Assembly: GCA_012516755.1 (NCBI GenBank)
Contig: JAAYWE010000116.1
Location: 1-13,406, forward strand
DNA length: 13,406 nucleotides
Source of the DNA: Treponema sp.
GTDB lineage: Bacteria; Spirochaetota; Spirochaetia; Treponematales; Rectinemataceae
Direction of reading: 5' to 3'
Shown: positions 7,308-13,406 of the stretch, in pieces
How the letters are laid out: every line of letters begins with the position of its first letter
Numbering within the stretch: the first letter of the stretch is position 1
Program-made: the position numbers and the translations under genes
The notes under the pieces: generated by a model
What the model saw: only the letters and a program-made list of their open reading frames with translations
Database searches by the model: none
Told to the model about the DNA's origin: nothing

Positions 7308-7718
7308 ATGTTCCAGGTTCCAACAAAGACACAATATGCTATTCGCGCGCTTGTACATCTGGTGCATGTAAAATCCGCAAGTGTAGCGAGTATCGCGGAA
7401 GCAGAGTGTATTCCGTCTAAATACCTAGAAGCAATTTTTGGAAAACTGAAGAATGCAGGGCTCTTGATTGCTGAACGGGGTAGAAATGGAGGATACAGGC
7501 TTGCAAAAGATCCGGCGCTTGTTCGGATGAGCGAAGTGGTACGGGCAACGGAAGGCGAGATAAGGATTGTCGAGTGTGTCGACAATGCGGCGATCTGCTT
7601 ATTAGGTCAAGGCTGTCTGCCTCGGCATTTTTGGCTAGGACTCAAAGATGCAGTTGATCTATATCTCGAATCCGTTACTCTAGCAGAAATTGCGAATCCT
7701 GATATGTCATCGGCTTAA
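7308..7718 (+). CDS. Rrf2-family transcriptional regulator, probably Fe-S binding
   Basis: The 136 residues match Rrf2/IscR/NsrR regulators. There is an N-terminal winged helix (TKTQYAIRALVHL, then IPSKYLEAIFGKLKNAGLL as the recognition region) and the wing signature RGRNGGYRLA (57-66). A C-terminal loop carries Cys90, Cys97 and Cys103. The three-Cys set matches the cluster-binding loop of IscR and NsrR, with C-x6-C-x5-C spacing, one residue longer in the first gap than in IscR as I recall it. Sensing of iron-sulphur status, redox or nitric oxide is the family norm; the signal here is not known. AGGA lies 6 nt before the ATG. The next gene begins 10 nt after the stop, whose TAA is part of that gene's ribosome site, so the two are co-transcribed. 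Likely targets are its own promoter and perhaps the dehydrogenase. Confidence 0.88.
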   Translation: MFQVPTKTQYAIRALVHLVHVKSASVASIAEAECIPSKYLEAIFGKLKNAGLLIAERGRNGGYRLAKDPALVRMSEVVRATEGEIRIVECVDNAAICLLGQGCLPRHFWLGLKDAVDLYLESVTLAEIANPDMSSA

Positions 7719-7728
7719 GGAGGCATCC

Positions 7729-8763
7729 ATGAAAAATGTGGTAGCTGCCTTGTTTATCATATCAATTCTATCATTTCCATTTTCCGCGTTTGGAGAAATC
7801 ACTCTAAAACTAGCACACCTGAATACTCAGGCACCTTTTGAGGTTGTATCCGCTGCTATGTCAGCGGTATTCAAAAGCGAAGTGGAGAGCAAGTCCGATG
7901 GTCAGATCAAAGTGGACATTTACCCTGATGGCGTGACAGGGAAAGAAATTGAAACACTTATTCAGGTCAAATCCGGGCAGGTACAATCCTCTATCTCTAC
8001 CTCAGGCGCCATTGCTCAGTTCTATCCTCTTATCGATGTCACTAACATCCCTTTTGCATTTTCGAGTTACAATGTGGCTTATCATGTATATGATGGACAG
8101 TTTGGGAAAGAGCTTGCTGCTGACATAGAAGAGAAAGCTGGTTTTCATGTCCTTGGTTTTGCGGAATCGGGAGGATTTTTCGCTATCACGAATTCAAAGA
8201 GGCCAATTAGATCACCTGGAGACTTAAAAGGCCTCAAAGTAAGGACTATGGCTATTCCACTTCATCAGGAGATTATAAGAGCGCTAGGCGCAACTCCGGT
8301 TACCATTGCCTGGTCGGAACTATATGCAAGTCTTTTAGCAGGGGTCGTGGACGGTCAGATGAATCCGGTATCTATAATAGTCATGGATAGACTATACGAA
8401 GTACAGAGATATGCGACACTATGCAATCTGATATATTCTCCCTATGTATGGGTTATCAATATGGAGTTCTACAACAGCCTATCGAAAGAGCTCAGGATAG
8501 TCGTGGATGATGCCGCAAGAACAGCAATTGTGGCAGGAAGGGGACTCTCAAGAATAATAGACTCAACAGAAAGAGGTCTTCCCATGCTTTCTGGGAAAAT
8601 GCAGGTCTATGTCCCATCCGGAGCAGTAATGAAACAATTCAAAGATATAGTAGTTCCTGCGGCGAATAAATTCTTACTTACGCAGTACAAGGAGGAAGGC
8701 AGTATCTGGATGAACAAGTTTGTTGCCGCAATCGATAAAGCAGAGAAAGAACTCGGGTATTGA
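7729..8763 (+). CDS. TRAP transporter solute-binding protein, DctP family
   Basis: This 344-residue exported protein starts with a Sec signal peptide (hydrophobic 4-18, likely cut after SAFG near residue 22). A DctP fold follows: LKLAHLN at the mature start, SGGFFAITNSKRPI, and GDLKGLKVRT containing Arg172. Arg172 is the position that in this family salt-bridges the substrate carboxylate. GATPVTIAWSELYASLLAGV and DGQMNP follow, with Asn212. It should capture an organic or amino acid anion in the periplasm and hand it to DctQM. Those membrane subunits are not in the window; a terminator follows at once. The start at 7729 has TAAGGAGG 5 nt upstream; an in-frame ATG at 7690 lies inside the Rrf2 gene and would spoil the signal peptide. 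Substrate unknown; the neighbouring dehydrogenase suggests an amino-acid-like ligand (inference). Confidence 0.88.
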   Translation: MKNVVAALFIISILSFPFSAFGEITLKLAHLNTQAPFEVVSAAMSAVFKSEVESKSDGQIKVDIYPDGVTGKEIETLIQVKSGQVQSSISTSGAIAQFYPLIDVTNIPFAFSSYNVAYHVYDGQFGKELAADIEEKAGFHVLGFAESGGFFAITNSKRPIRSPGDLKGLKVRTMAIPLHQEIIRALGATPVTIAWSELYASLLAGVVDGQMNPVSIIVMDRLYEVQRYATLCNLIYSPYVWVINMEFYNSLSKELRIVVDDAARTAIVAGRGLSRIIDSTERGLPMLSGKMQVYVPSGAVMKQFKDIVVPAANKFLLTQYKEEGSIWMNKFVAAIDKAEKELGY

Positions 8764-8799
8764 AATCTTATTTCTTTATCTGGCGTCCGGTTTAGAGCC

Positions 8800-8827
8800 G
8801 ACCTGTTCTTAGAACAGGTCATTTTTT
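8800..8827 (+). terminator. Intrinsic terminator after dctP
   Basis: A perfect 9-bp stem, GACCTGTTC and GAACAGGTC, closes a 3-nt loop TTA and is followed by ATTTTTT. It lies 36 nt after the dctP stop. On the minus strand the same hairpin is not followed by T residues, so it is not expected to stop the convergent dacA transcript. Confidence 0.92.
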
Positions 8828-8835
8828 CGATGAGT

Positions 8836-10128
8836 TCAGAGCTTTCCGAATATGTAAGCAAAGAAATACTGTATACTATCCAAGAGCGTCCTGAATAAAT
8901 TACCACGCGGAATATCCTGACCTGAAACCAGATTGACCGAATTTATCTTCGTACCATCTATTTCATAGACGATCTCACCCAACTTTTGTCCTTTATATAC
9001 AGGGGCTTTGATGCCTTTAACAGTCTCGATTCGAGCGGTTACTCGGTCTTTATAAACAACGGGGACCGTAGCCGCTGCTTCACCTTCAGGCTCTGGGTCT
9101 ATCCAAATTGATTTGCCAAACCAGACACGAAGTGGCTTTGGCATTATGTAGCCGGGTCTTGCAGTAGCGAAATTTGCAAATGCCCAATCGAAGAGAGCCT
9201 TTGTGTCCTTTGTGCGCAAGGCAGCGCCATCGGCGTAAGGGGTAGAAGATCCTCCCAAGAGCACGGCAATATAGCGATTACCATTTCTCATCGCCGTAGC
9301 AGCCATATTATATCCTACTTCGATTATATAGCCTGTTTTGAGGCCATCGGCTCCTTCGTAGCTGAAAATGAGAGGATTGCGGTTATATTGAAGGACAATA
9401 CCATTGGGACGATATTGTGATGTTGCGTGTTCAGGTCTAGGGAATTGAATTGAATGTACCGAATGAAGTTCTTTTAGTGCCTTAGGATGTAGTTCAATGT
9501 ATTTTTTGCAGAAAAAAGCAAAGTCTCTCGCGGTTACAAGATTGAACTCCGAAAGTCCGCTGGGCTCCACAAAGCAAAGGCTCTGGAAGCCCATTGCCTT
9601 GACCTCTTTGTTCATCATCTCGGCAAATTCTTCGTTCGATCCTGCAATACGGCGAGCCAGTGAATAGGCCGCGTCATTTCCTGATACTACAGCGGCCCCC
9701 AGCATGAGATCTTTCACACTCACCTTCATTCCTGGCTGCAGATACATGAGCGAAGAACCATAAGGTATGGAAGGTGAACAATCTTGCGGATCGATCTCAA
9801 CAATTTCGTCCGGTGAAAGTCTTCCTGATTTTATCTCTTCCATAACGATATGAAGAGTGACGAGCTTGGTTAAGCTTGCGGGCGGAAGTCTTATATCTGC
9901 CTCTTTCTCGAATAGCACAGTCCCAGTTGCGGCATCTATAAGTATCGCTGATCTCGCATTGAGCGAAGGCGGGTTGGGAATCTCGACACCCAATCTACTG
10001 AACGACTCGATTGAATTGGCTGCAGCCGGAAAATCGAAAATGAAAAAGCATGAGATAATAGCTATAATTAAAAGGCTGGCCTTATTTATGCATGTTTGGT
10101 GTCTTTTGATTGCTGTAAGAAGCTTCAT
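8836..10128 (-). CDS. dacA: D-alanyl-D-alanine carboxypeptidase (penicillin-binding protein 5/6 type, S11)
   Basis: This 430-residue periplasmic peptidoglycan-trimming enzyme removes the terminal D-Ala of pentapeptides. All three serine-peptidase motifs are present: SLTK (Ser85, Lys88), SGN (149-151) and KTG (264-266). A hydrophobic segment (19-37) ending in PAAA is a Sec signal peptide. The all-beta C-terminal domain follows the catalytic domain. The last residues (FRTLLDSIQYFFAYIFGKL) look like the amphipathic helix that anchors these enzymes to the membrane. AGGA lies 8 nt before the ATG. Only 17 bp separate it from the asnS stop, so it is co-transcribed with asnS. Motifs are complete and it should bind beta-lactams. 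The symbol is by family; dacC/dacF-type names are equally possible. Confidence 0.9.
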   Translation of the reverse strand: MKLLTAIKRHQTCINKASLLIIAIISCFFIFDFPAAANSIESFSRLGVEIPNPPSLNARSAILIDAATGTVLFEKEADIRLPPASLTKLVTLHIVMEEIKSGRLSPDEIVEIDPQDCSPSIPYGSSLMYLQPGMKVSVKDLMLGAAVVSGNDAAYSLARRIAGSNEEFAEMMNKEVKAMGFQSLCFVEPSGLSEFNLVTARDFAFFCKKYIELHPKALKELHSVHSIQFPRPEHATSQYRPNGIVLQYNRNPLIFSYEGADGLKTGYIIEVGYNMAATAMRNGNRYIAVLLGGSSTPYADGAALRTKDTKALFDWAFANFATARPGYIMPKPLRVWFGKSIWIDPEPEGEAAATVPVVYKDRVTARIETVKGIKAPVYKGQKLGEIVYEIDGTKINSVNLVSGQDIPRGNLFRTLLDSIQYFFAYIFGKL

Positions 10129-10145
10129 CGATGTTTTCCTGTTGA

Positions 10146-11546
10146 TCAGAAATCAGCTTGGCGCGGTGCTCTTGGGAAAGGTATTACATCTCGAATGTTT
10201 GTCATTCCTGTTATATAGAGGAGTAGCCGCTCGAATCCAAGACCAAAGCCAGAATGAGGGGTAGAGCCATAGCGTCGCAGATCTAAATACCATTGGTAGG
10301 GTTCCTTATCAAGGCCTAACTCTTCCATTCGCTTTTCCAGAAGATCGAGTCTCCATTCGCGCTCGGAACCCCCGATGATCTCGCCAAAACGAGGTACAAG
10401 CACATCCATTGCTGCCACAGTCTTGCCATCCTCATTCTGCTTCATATAAAAGGCTTTGATTTCTTTTGGGTAGTCTGTTACAACCAGCGGTCCGCCAGCA
10501 ACCTTCTCAGTTAAGAATTTTTCATGCTCACTCTGAAGATCACAGCCCCAATAGGGCTTAAATTCGAAATTTGCATTCGAGGCTTCGAGTTCTCGAATTG
10601 CCTCGGTATAACTCATTCGAGCAAAGCTTGACTGTACAATTCTCTCTAAGGACTCTCTTAAGCCTGGTTGTATGCGCTGGTCAAAGAAGGCTACATCTTC
10701 GGCACAATCTCGGATAGCTGTGGCAACAAGATATTGAATGAACTCGGTTGCCAGAGCGATGTTGTCATCTAGATGAGCAAATGCCATCTCGGGTTCGATC
10801 ATCCAGAATTCGGCAAGATGGCGCGTGGTATTAGAGTTTTCAGCGCGAAAGGTAGGGCCGAAAGTGTAAACGCGCGAAAGAGCTTGGCAATAGGTTTCGA
10901 CGTTTAGTTGCCCTGATACAGTCAGAAAAGCCTTTCTACCAAAAAAATCCTTATCGTAGTCTATGAGAGTACCTGATTTCGAGAGTTCTTCGATATCGAG
11001 GCTAGTAACTTGAAACATTGCGCCAGCTCCCTCGGCATCACTTGTGGTAATGATTGGTGTGTGGATGTAATAGAAGCCACGCTCTTGAAAAAACTGGTGT
11101 ATGGCAAATGCCATCCGATTTCGAACGCGGGCAACTGCAGCAAAAGTATTTGTCCGCACCCTGAGGTGCGCAATTTCACGCAGAAATTCGAGGCTATGTG
11201 CTTTTTTCTGAAGCGGATAGCGCTCCGATGGTGCTTCACCAATTAGCTTGATCTGTTGGCATTTGACTTCTACCTTTTGACCCTTAGCAGGAGAGGGAAC
11301 GAGCTCTCCATGTATCTCCACGCTTGCTCCCGTAGATAATCTCAAGATAGTCTCAGCTATCGATTGGTTTTTTTCGAGAGAGGAATCCAGGACGCATTGG
11401 ATATTAGACAGGCAAGAACCATCGTTGACTTCGATAAAAATAGCTTGTTTTGTCTCGCGTTTAGTGCGGACCCATCCCCTGATGATCACAGGCTGACCTA
11501 CAGCTTCCATGGAAAGAAGTTGCTTTATTGTTGGAAGAAGAGTCAT
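10146..11546 (-). CDS. asnS: Asparaginyl-tRNA synthetase
   Basis: This class IIb synthetase charges tRNA-Asn with asparagine. The 466-residue product aligns nearly end to end with E. coli AsnRS as I remember it, including length. It has an OB-fold anticodon-binding domain (RGWVRTKRETKQ, 23-34), the EGAGAMFQV region (172-180), motif 2 FRAENSNTTRHLAEFWM (233-249) and motif 3 GFGLGFERLLLY (433-444), and ends PFPRAPRQADF. The start at 11546 is preferred over an in-frame ATG four codons upstream. It has GGAG 6 nt upstream, and its N-terminus MTLLPTIKQLL parallels the E. coli start. First gene of a two-gene unit with dacA. Presence of asnS implies direct Asn-tRNA charging, not only the transamidation route. 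Confidence 0.97.
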   Translation of the reverse strand: MTLLPTIKQLLSMEAVGQPVIIRGWVRTKRETKQAIFIEVNDGSCLSNIQCVLDSSLEKNQSIAETILRLSTGASVEIHGELVPSPAKGQKVEVKCQQIKLIGEAPSERYPLQKKAHSLEFLREIAHLRVRTNTFAAVARVRNRMAFAIHQFFQERGFYYIHTPIITTSDAEGAGAMFQVTSLDIEELSKSGTLIDYDKDFFGRKAFLTVSGQLNVETYCQALSRVYTFGPTFRAENSNTTRHLAEFWMIEPEMAFAHLDDNIALATEFIQYLVATAIRDCAEDVAFFDQRIQPGLRESLERIVQSSFARMSYTEAIRELEASNANFEFKPYWGCDLQSEHEKFLTEKVAGGPLVVTDYPKEIKAFYMKQNEDGKTVAAMDVLVPRFGEIIGGSEREWRLDLLEKRMEELGLDKEPYQWYLDLRRYGSTPHSGFGLGFERLLLYITGMTNIRDVIPFPRAPRQADF

Positions 11547-11608
11547 GAAAAGCTCCATAGAAAGAGTGGTGCATGGCTTTTCGTCATGCGATAAAATTCA
11601 TATACTCC

Positions 11609-11638
11609 TTTTTAGCACGACATAGCTATAATGGTCAA
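11609..11638 (-). promoter_or_regulatory. Weak putative asnS promoter
   Basis: On the minus strand TTGACC (11633-11638) and TAAAAA (11609-11614) are separated by 18 bp, giving five of six and four of six consensus bases. The leader to the asnS ATG would be about 55-60 nt. It overlaps the opposing TM2 promoter, so the two may interfere. Confidence 0.3.
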
Positions 11639-11645
11639 ATACCAT
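11627..11645 (+). promoter_or_regulatory. TATAAT -10 plus inverted repeat for the TM2 gene
   Basis: A perfect TATAAT lies at 11627-11632, with an expected start near 11639, about 40 nt before the GTG. No recognisable -35 is found. The perfect inverted repeat ATGGT-CAAAT-ACCAT (11631-11645) straddles the expected start site and could be an operator. Confidence 0.4.
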
Positions 11646-11678
11646 AGAGTTTAATTAAGATCTTTTTGGGAGCGGAGC

Positions 11679-12167
11679 GTGAGATACAATCTTACAACAG
11701 CCTATTTCCTCTGGCTTATTTCTGGCTTTGGAGCCCTGGGCTTCCATCGTTTCTATTTAGGGAAGACCGGAACTGGGCTTTTGTGGATGTTTACAGGTGG
11801 TCTAGGAGGATTAGGAGGCCTATATGATCTTATTACTCTGCCTCGACAAGTTCGAGAAGCGAATCTTGCCTATTCTGCGAGAGAGGCTATTGGACATGAA
11901 AACTATGGCCAATGGGGTGAGTTCATTCCACATATTCGACAGTCCGAAACTCCAGAGCGGGTTATTCTTCGCCTCGCTAAGGCTAACAATGGCATGGTCA
12001 CGGCAGGCGAAGTGGCGATTGAGGCCAACATCCCTATAGAAGAGGCACAGCGCCAACTCGATAATCTTGCAAAGAAGAGCATTGCACAGGTGCGCGTGCG
12101 GAGTTCCGGTGTACTTGTCTATTTTTTCCCCGAATTCTCAAAGGAAGATACGGATTTTATCGATTGA
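11679..12167 (+). CDS. TM2-domain membrane protein with winged-helix-like C-terminal domain
   Basis: The 162-residue protein begins with a TM2 domain. It has a first membrane helix (about 7-21), the signature GFHRFYLGKTGTGLL (21-35), and a Gly-rich second helix leading to YDLITLP (49-55). A spacer of about 35 residues follows. Residues about 92-150 then look like a winged helix: VILRLAKANNGMVTAGEVA, IPIEEAQRQLDNLAKKS, then a beta wing VRVRSSGVLVYFFPEF. The TM2 function is unknown; the tail may bind DNA or protein partners from the membrane. The start is GTG at 11679 with GGGAG 6 nt upstream. No downstream partner gene on the same strand. Family call is firm and role unknown. Confidence 0.82.
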   Translation: MRYNLTTAYFLWLISGFGALGFHRFYLGKTGTGLLWMFTGGLGGLGGLYDLITLPRQVREANLAYSAREAIGHENYGQWGEFIPHIRQSETPERVILRLAKANNGMVTAGEVAIEANIPIEEAQRQLDNLAKKSIAQVRVRSSGVLVYFFPEFSKEDTDFID

Positions 12168-12208
12168 AGGCTATTCGAATTATTATCATGCCTTATCTGT
12201 TATAGGTC

Positions 12209-13144
12209 CTAGCGCAAATCGATCAGAGCGAAATCCCTAAGACCACCTGTAATATGAGGTAGCTGGGAAGCTGTCCAGTCTTTTTCGAGCGCTTTTTTTG
12301 CATAATTATATGCTTCTAGACAGGAGAGTATTCCATCGCCATCAAGATCTCCTTTCATTGAGCCATCTTTTGATGCTTCGCCAGATTGAAGAAAATAATA
12401 AGTAAAGAATCCATGGCCACCTCCATGAGTTGGTTTTTCTTTGGCGTCTTCCATGGAGGCTTCATTCGATCCTGAAGCGGATATCACAAGAGGAGCCGTA
12501 GATGGGCTTCTGGCTGCGGAAGCAGAGTTCTGAGCGAGTATCTCGCCAAAGCGGAAAAACATTTCGATATTTGTGGAAATCTGATCAGATTCAATGTTTC
12601 CCGGAGCAGCATCTATACAATCTCCCGGATCCACAAATCCGCCCGAGTAGCATGAGTCGAAGATCATGATTTTGTTGGCATTCAAATCCTTTAGCCACAT
12701 AGACAATTCAGTAGCTGAGATCATGCTTGATTTCTCTACGGAATTGCCAGATCGATAGGCATCGCTTGGCACAATGTAAGCCTGATCTTCATGTACATCA
12801 CCGTGGCCGGAAAAATAGAAGAGAAACGCTGTCAAGCCATCTTTGTCCTTTTGAAATGCCGTCTTGATTTTTTCTTTGGTTGCATTTTTCTTTATTGATT
12901 CGTTCGCTTCGGCCGTGATAAGTTCCACCTGCCAGCCTGCGCCTGTCAGCATGTCTTTCATGGCCTCGGCATCGGCGGCACAGAAATCTAAATCCCTAAT
13001 CAGATTGTTTGTATTGTCGATGTAATCATTTATCCCCACCACAACCGCATATTTTTCCCCTTCGAATGTGGCATTAGTTGGAGCTAAAATCTCACAGCTT
13101 GCTAATAGTGGCCATAGAACGAGCAGAAAAAATGCTCCCTTCAT
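12209..13144 (-). CDS. Caspase-family (C14-like) lipoprotein
   Basis: The 311-residue product starts with a lipoprotein signal peptide: MKGAFFLLVLWPLLASC, lipobox LASC, lipidated Cys17. A caspase/orthocaspase domain follows. KYAVVVGINDY (31-41) is strand 1, YFSGHGD carries catalytic His114, and IFDSCYSGGF carries catalytic Cys165. Asp163 two residues before the Cys is typical of metacaspase/orthocaspase acidic S1 pockets, so cleavage after Arg/Lys is expected rather than after Asp. Near the C-terminus DLDGDGILSCLE (266-277) is a full EF-hand-like calcium loop, followed by EAYNYAKKAL. Start 13144 is chosen because it gives a compact lipoprotein signal. The frame is open to an ATG at 13246, but that start overlaps the upstream gene's stop. 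Ribosome site is weak (GGCGGG). It lies 91 bp after the barrel gene on the same strand. Target unknown. Confidence 0.82.
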   Translation of the reverse strand: MKGAFFLLVLWPLLASCEILAPTNATFEGEKYAVVVGINDYIDNTNNLIRDLDFCAADAEAMKDMLTGAGWQVELITAEANESIKKNATKEKIKTAFQKDKDGLTAFLFYFSGHGDVHEDQAYIVPSDAYRSGNSVEKSSMISATELSMWLKDLNANKIMIFDSCYSGGFVDPGDCIDAAPGNIESDQISTNIEMFFRFGEILAQNSASAARSPSTAPLVISASGSNEASMEDAKEKPTHGGGHGFFTYYFLQSGEASKDGSMKGDLDGDGILSCLEAYNYAKKALEKDWTASQLPHITGGLRDFALIDLR

Positions 13145-13235
13145 TAGCCCGCCATATTTGCTAGTCTCTTTTGCGAAATCTTTCATCTTTATGCACATAA
13201 ACATATATGTATATTTGCTGGATGTATGTAGAGTT

Positions 13236-13406
13236 TTAAAATTCATATCTCATCCCAATTACAAGCCCAGATAATAGGCTGTTGCCATCCGCTCTAAATG
13301 CATATTCCAAGGGCAGGGCTGCGAAAAAAGCTGCACCATTGTCAATTCTGGCATTCCAAGATACTTTCAAAAACCACGAATTATATGCCGAATAAAGCGT
13401 TGTTTG
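13236..13406 (-). CDS. C-terminal end of a probable outer-membrane beta-barrel protein (5' end off the window)
   Basis: The minus-strand frame is open from the right edge for 56 codons to a TAA at 13236-13238. The residues alternate polar and hydrophobic with aromatic girdle-like positions (LYSAYNSWFLKVSWNARI, then FFAALPLEYAF). The protein ends in GLVIGMRYEF, the terminal-Phe beta-signal recognised by BAM in outer-membrane barrels. Just 91 bp separate its stop from the chosen caspase start, so the two may share a transcript. Too little is visible to name the family; porin-like, OmpA-barrel or other small barrels are possible. Confidence 0.65.
   Translation of the reverse strand, partial: QTTLYSAYNSWFLKVSWNARIDNGAAFFAALPLEYAFRADGNSLLSGLVIGMRYEF

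Noticed and set aside
8800..8827. Bidirectional use of the dctP terminator for dacA
   Set aside because: The minus-strand hairpin is followed by GGCTCTAAAC, without a U tract.
11547..11558. asnS start four codons earlier (MELF)
   Set aside because: No Shine-Dalgarno in front of it. The start at 11546 has GGAG and matches the E. coli AsnRS N-terminus and length.
11578..11601. Five-codon reading frame after AAGGAG in the asnS leader
   Set aside because: The ribosome-site spacing is only 3 nt, the peptide has no Asn run or attenuator hairpin, and nothing else supports it.
12168..12208. Terminator between the convergent TM2 and caspase genes
   Set aside because: AAGGC and GCCTT could pair only across an 18-nt loop and no T tract follows, so no intrinsic terminator is supported.
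13201..13210. Palindrome ACATATATGT between the barrel and caspase genes
   Set aside because: Short and AT-rich; it is expected by chance in such sequence, and no promoter of quality surrounds it.
13145..13246. Longer caspase-gene start at 13246 (or 13186)
   Set aside because: The 13246 start overlaps the upstream stop, and both bury the lipoprotein signal behind a polar extension. Neither has a ribosome site.

Overview
The window looks like chromosomal DNA of a Gram-negative-type bacterium of moderate GC (mid-40s % by eye). Supporting signs are a C-terminal outer-membrane beta-barrel tail ending in Phe at the right edge, a lipoprotein signal peptide, a penicillin-binding protein with a C-terminal amphipathic anchor, and dense, often overlapping genes. 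The mix (MurD with a GSKGKST P-loop, Memo-family protein, TM2 protein, exported caspase-like protein, TRAP binding protein) would fit a spirochaete of the Treponema/Sphaerochaeta/Rectinema type. That assignment is a low-confidence inference. I see no insertion sequence, phage gene, tRNA, rRNA or CRISPR array.

Layout. (1) 1-1331, minus, open at the left edge: a two-pass membrane protein with a periplasmic sensor-sized region, a very acidic linker and a degenerate GGDEF-like domain. (2) 1450-2301, plus: a stand-alone Memo/AmmeMemoRadiSam-B protein. Its 3' end overlaps by 20 bp the 3' end of (3) murD, 2282-3763, minus. (4) 3764-3922: a divergent control region holding a 27-bp compound palindrome. 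(5) 3923-8763, plus: a catabolic or redox locus. It has two subunits of a sarcosine/proline/HCN-synthase-type flavoprotein dehydrogenase (4-bp start/stop overlap), an Rrf2 regulator with three Cys and its own promoter and operator-like repeat, and a TRAP DctP binding protein without its membrane partners. A strong intrinsic terminator closes it. (6) 8836-11546, minus: asnS followed after 17 bp by a D-Ala-D-Ala carboxypeptidase. (7) 11679-12167, plus: a TM2-domain protein with a winged-helix-like tail. (8) 12209-13144, minus: a caspase-family lipoprotein lying downstream of (9) the 3' end of an outer-membrane barrel gene, 13236-13406.

How they work together. murD and dacA are cell-envelope enzymes and asnS is housekeeping. 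The 3923-8763 block is the most system-like part. A flavin dehydrogenase carrying ligands for four Fe-S clusters would pass electrons from a small amino or imino acid to an acceptor. A potentially Fe-S-sensing Rrf2 protein sits beside it, and an exported solute-binding protein may supply the substrate. The barrel/caspase pair at the right end may be a second small envelope module. All functional links beyond gene family are inference.
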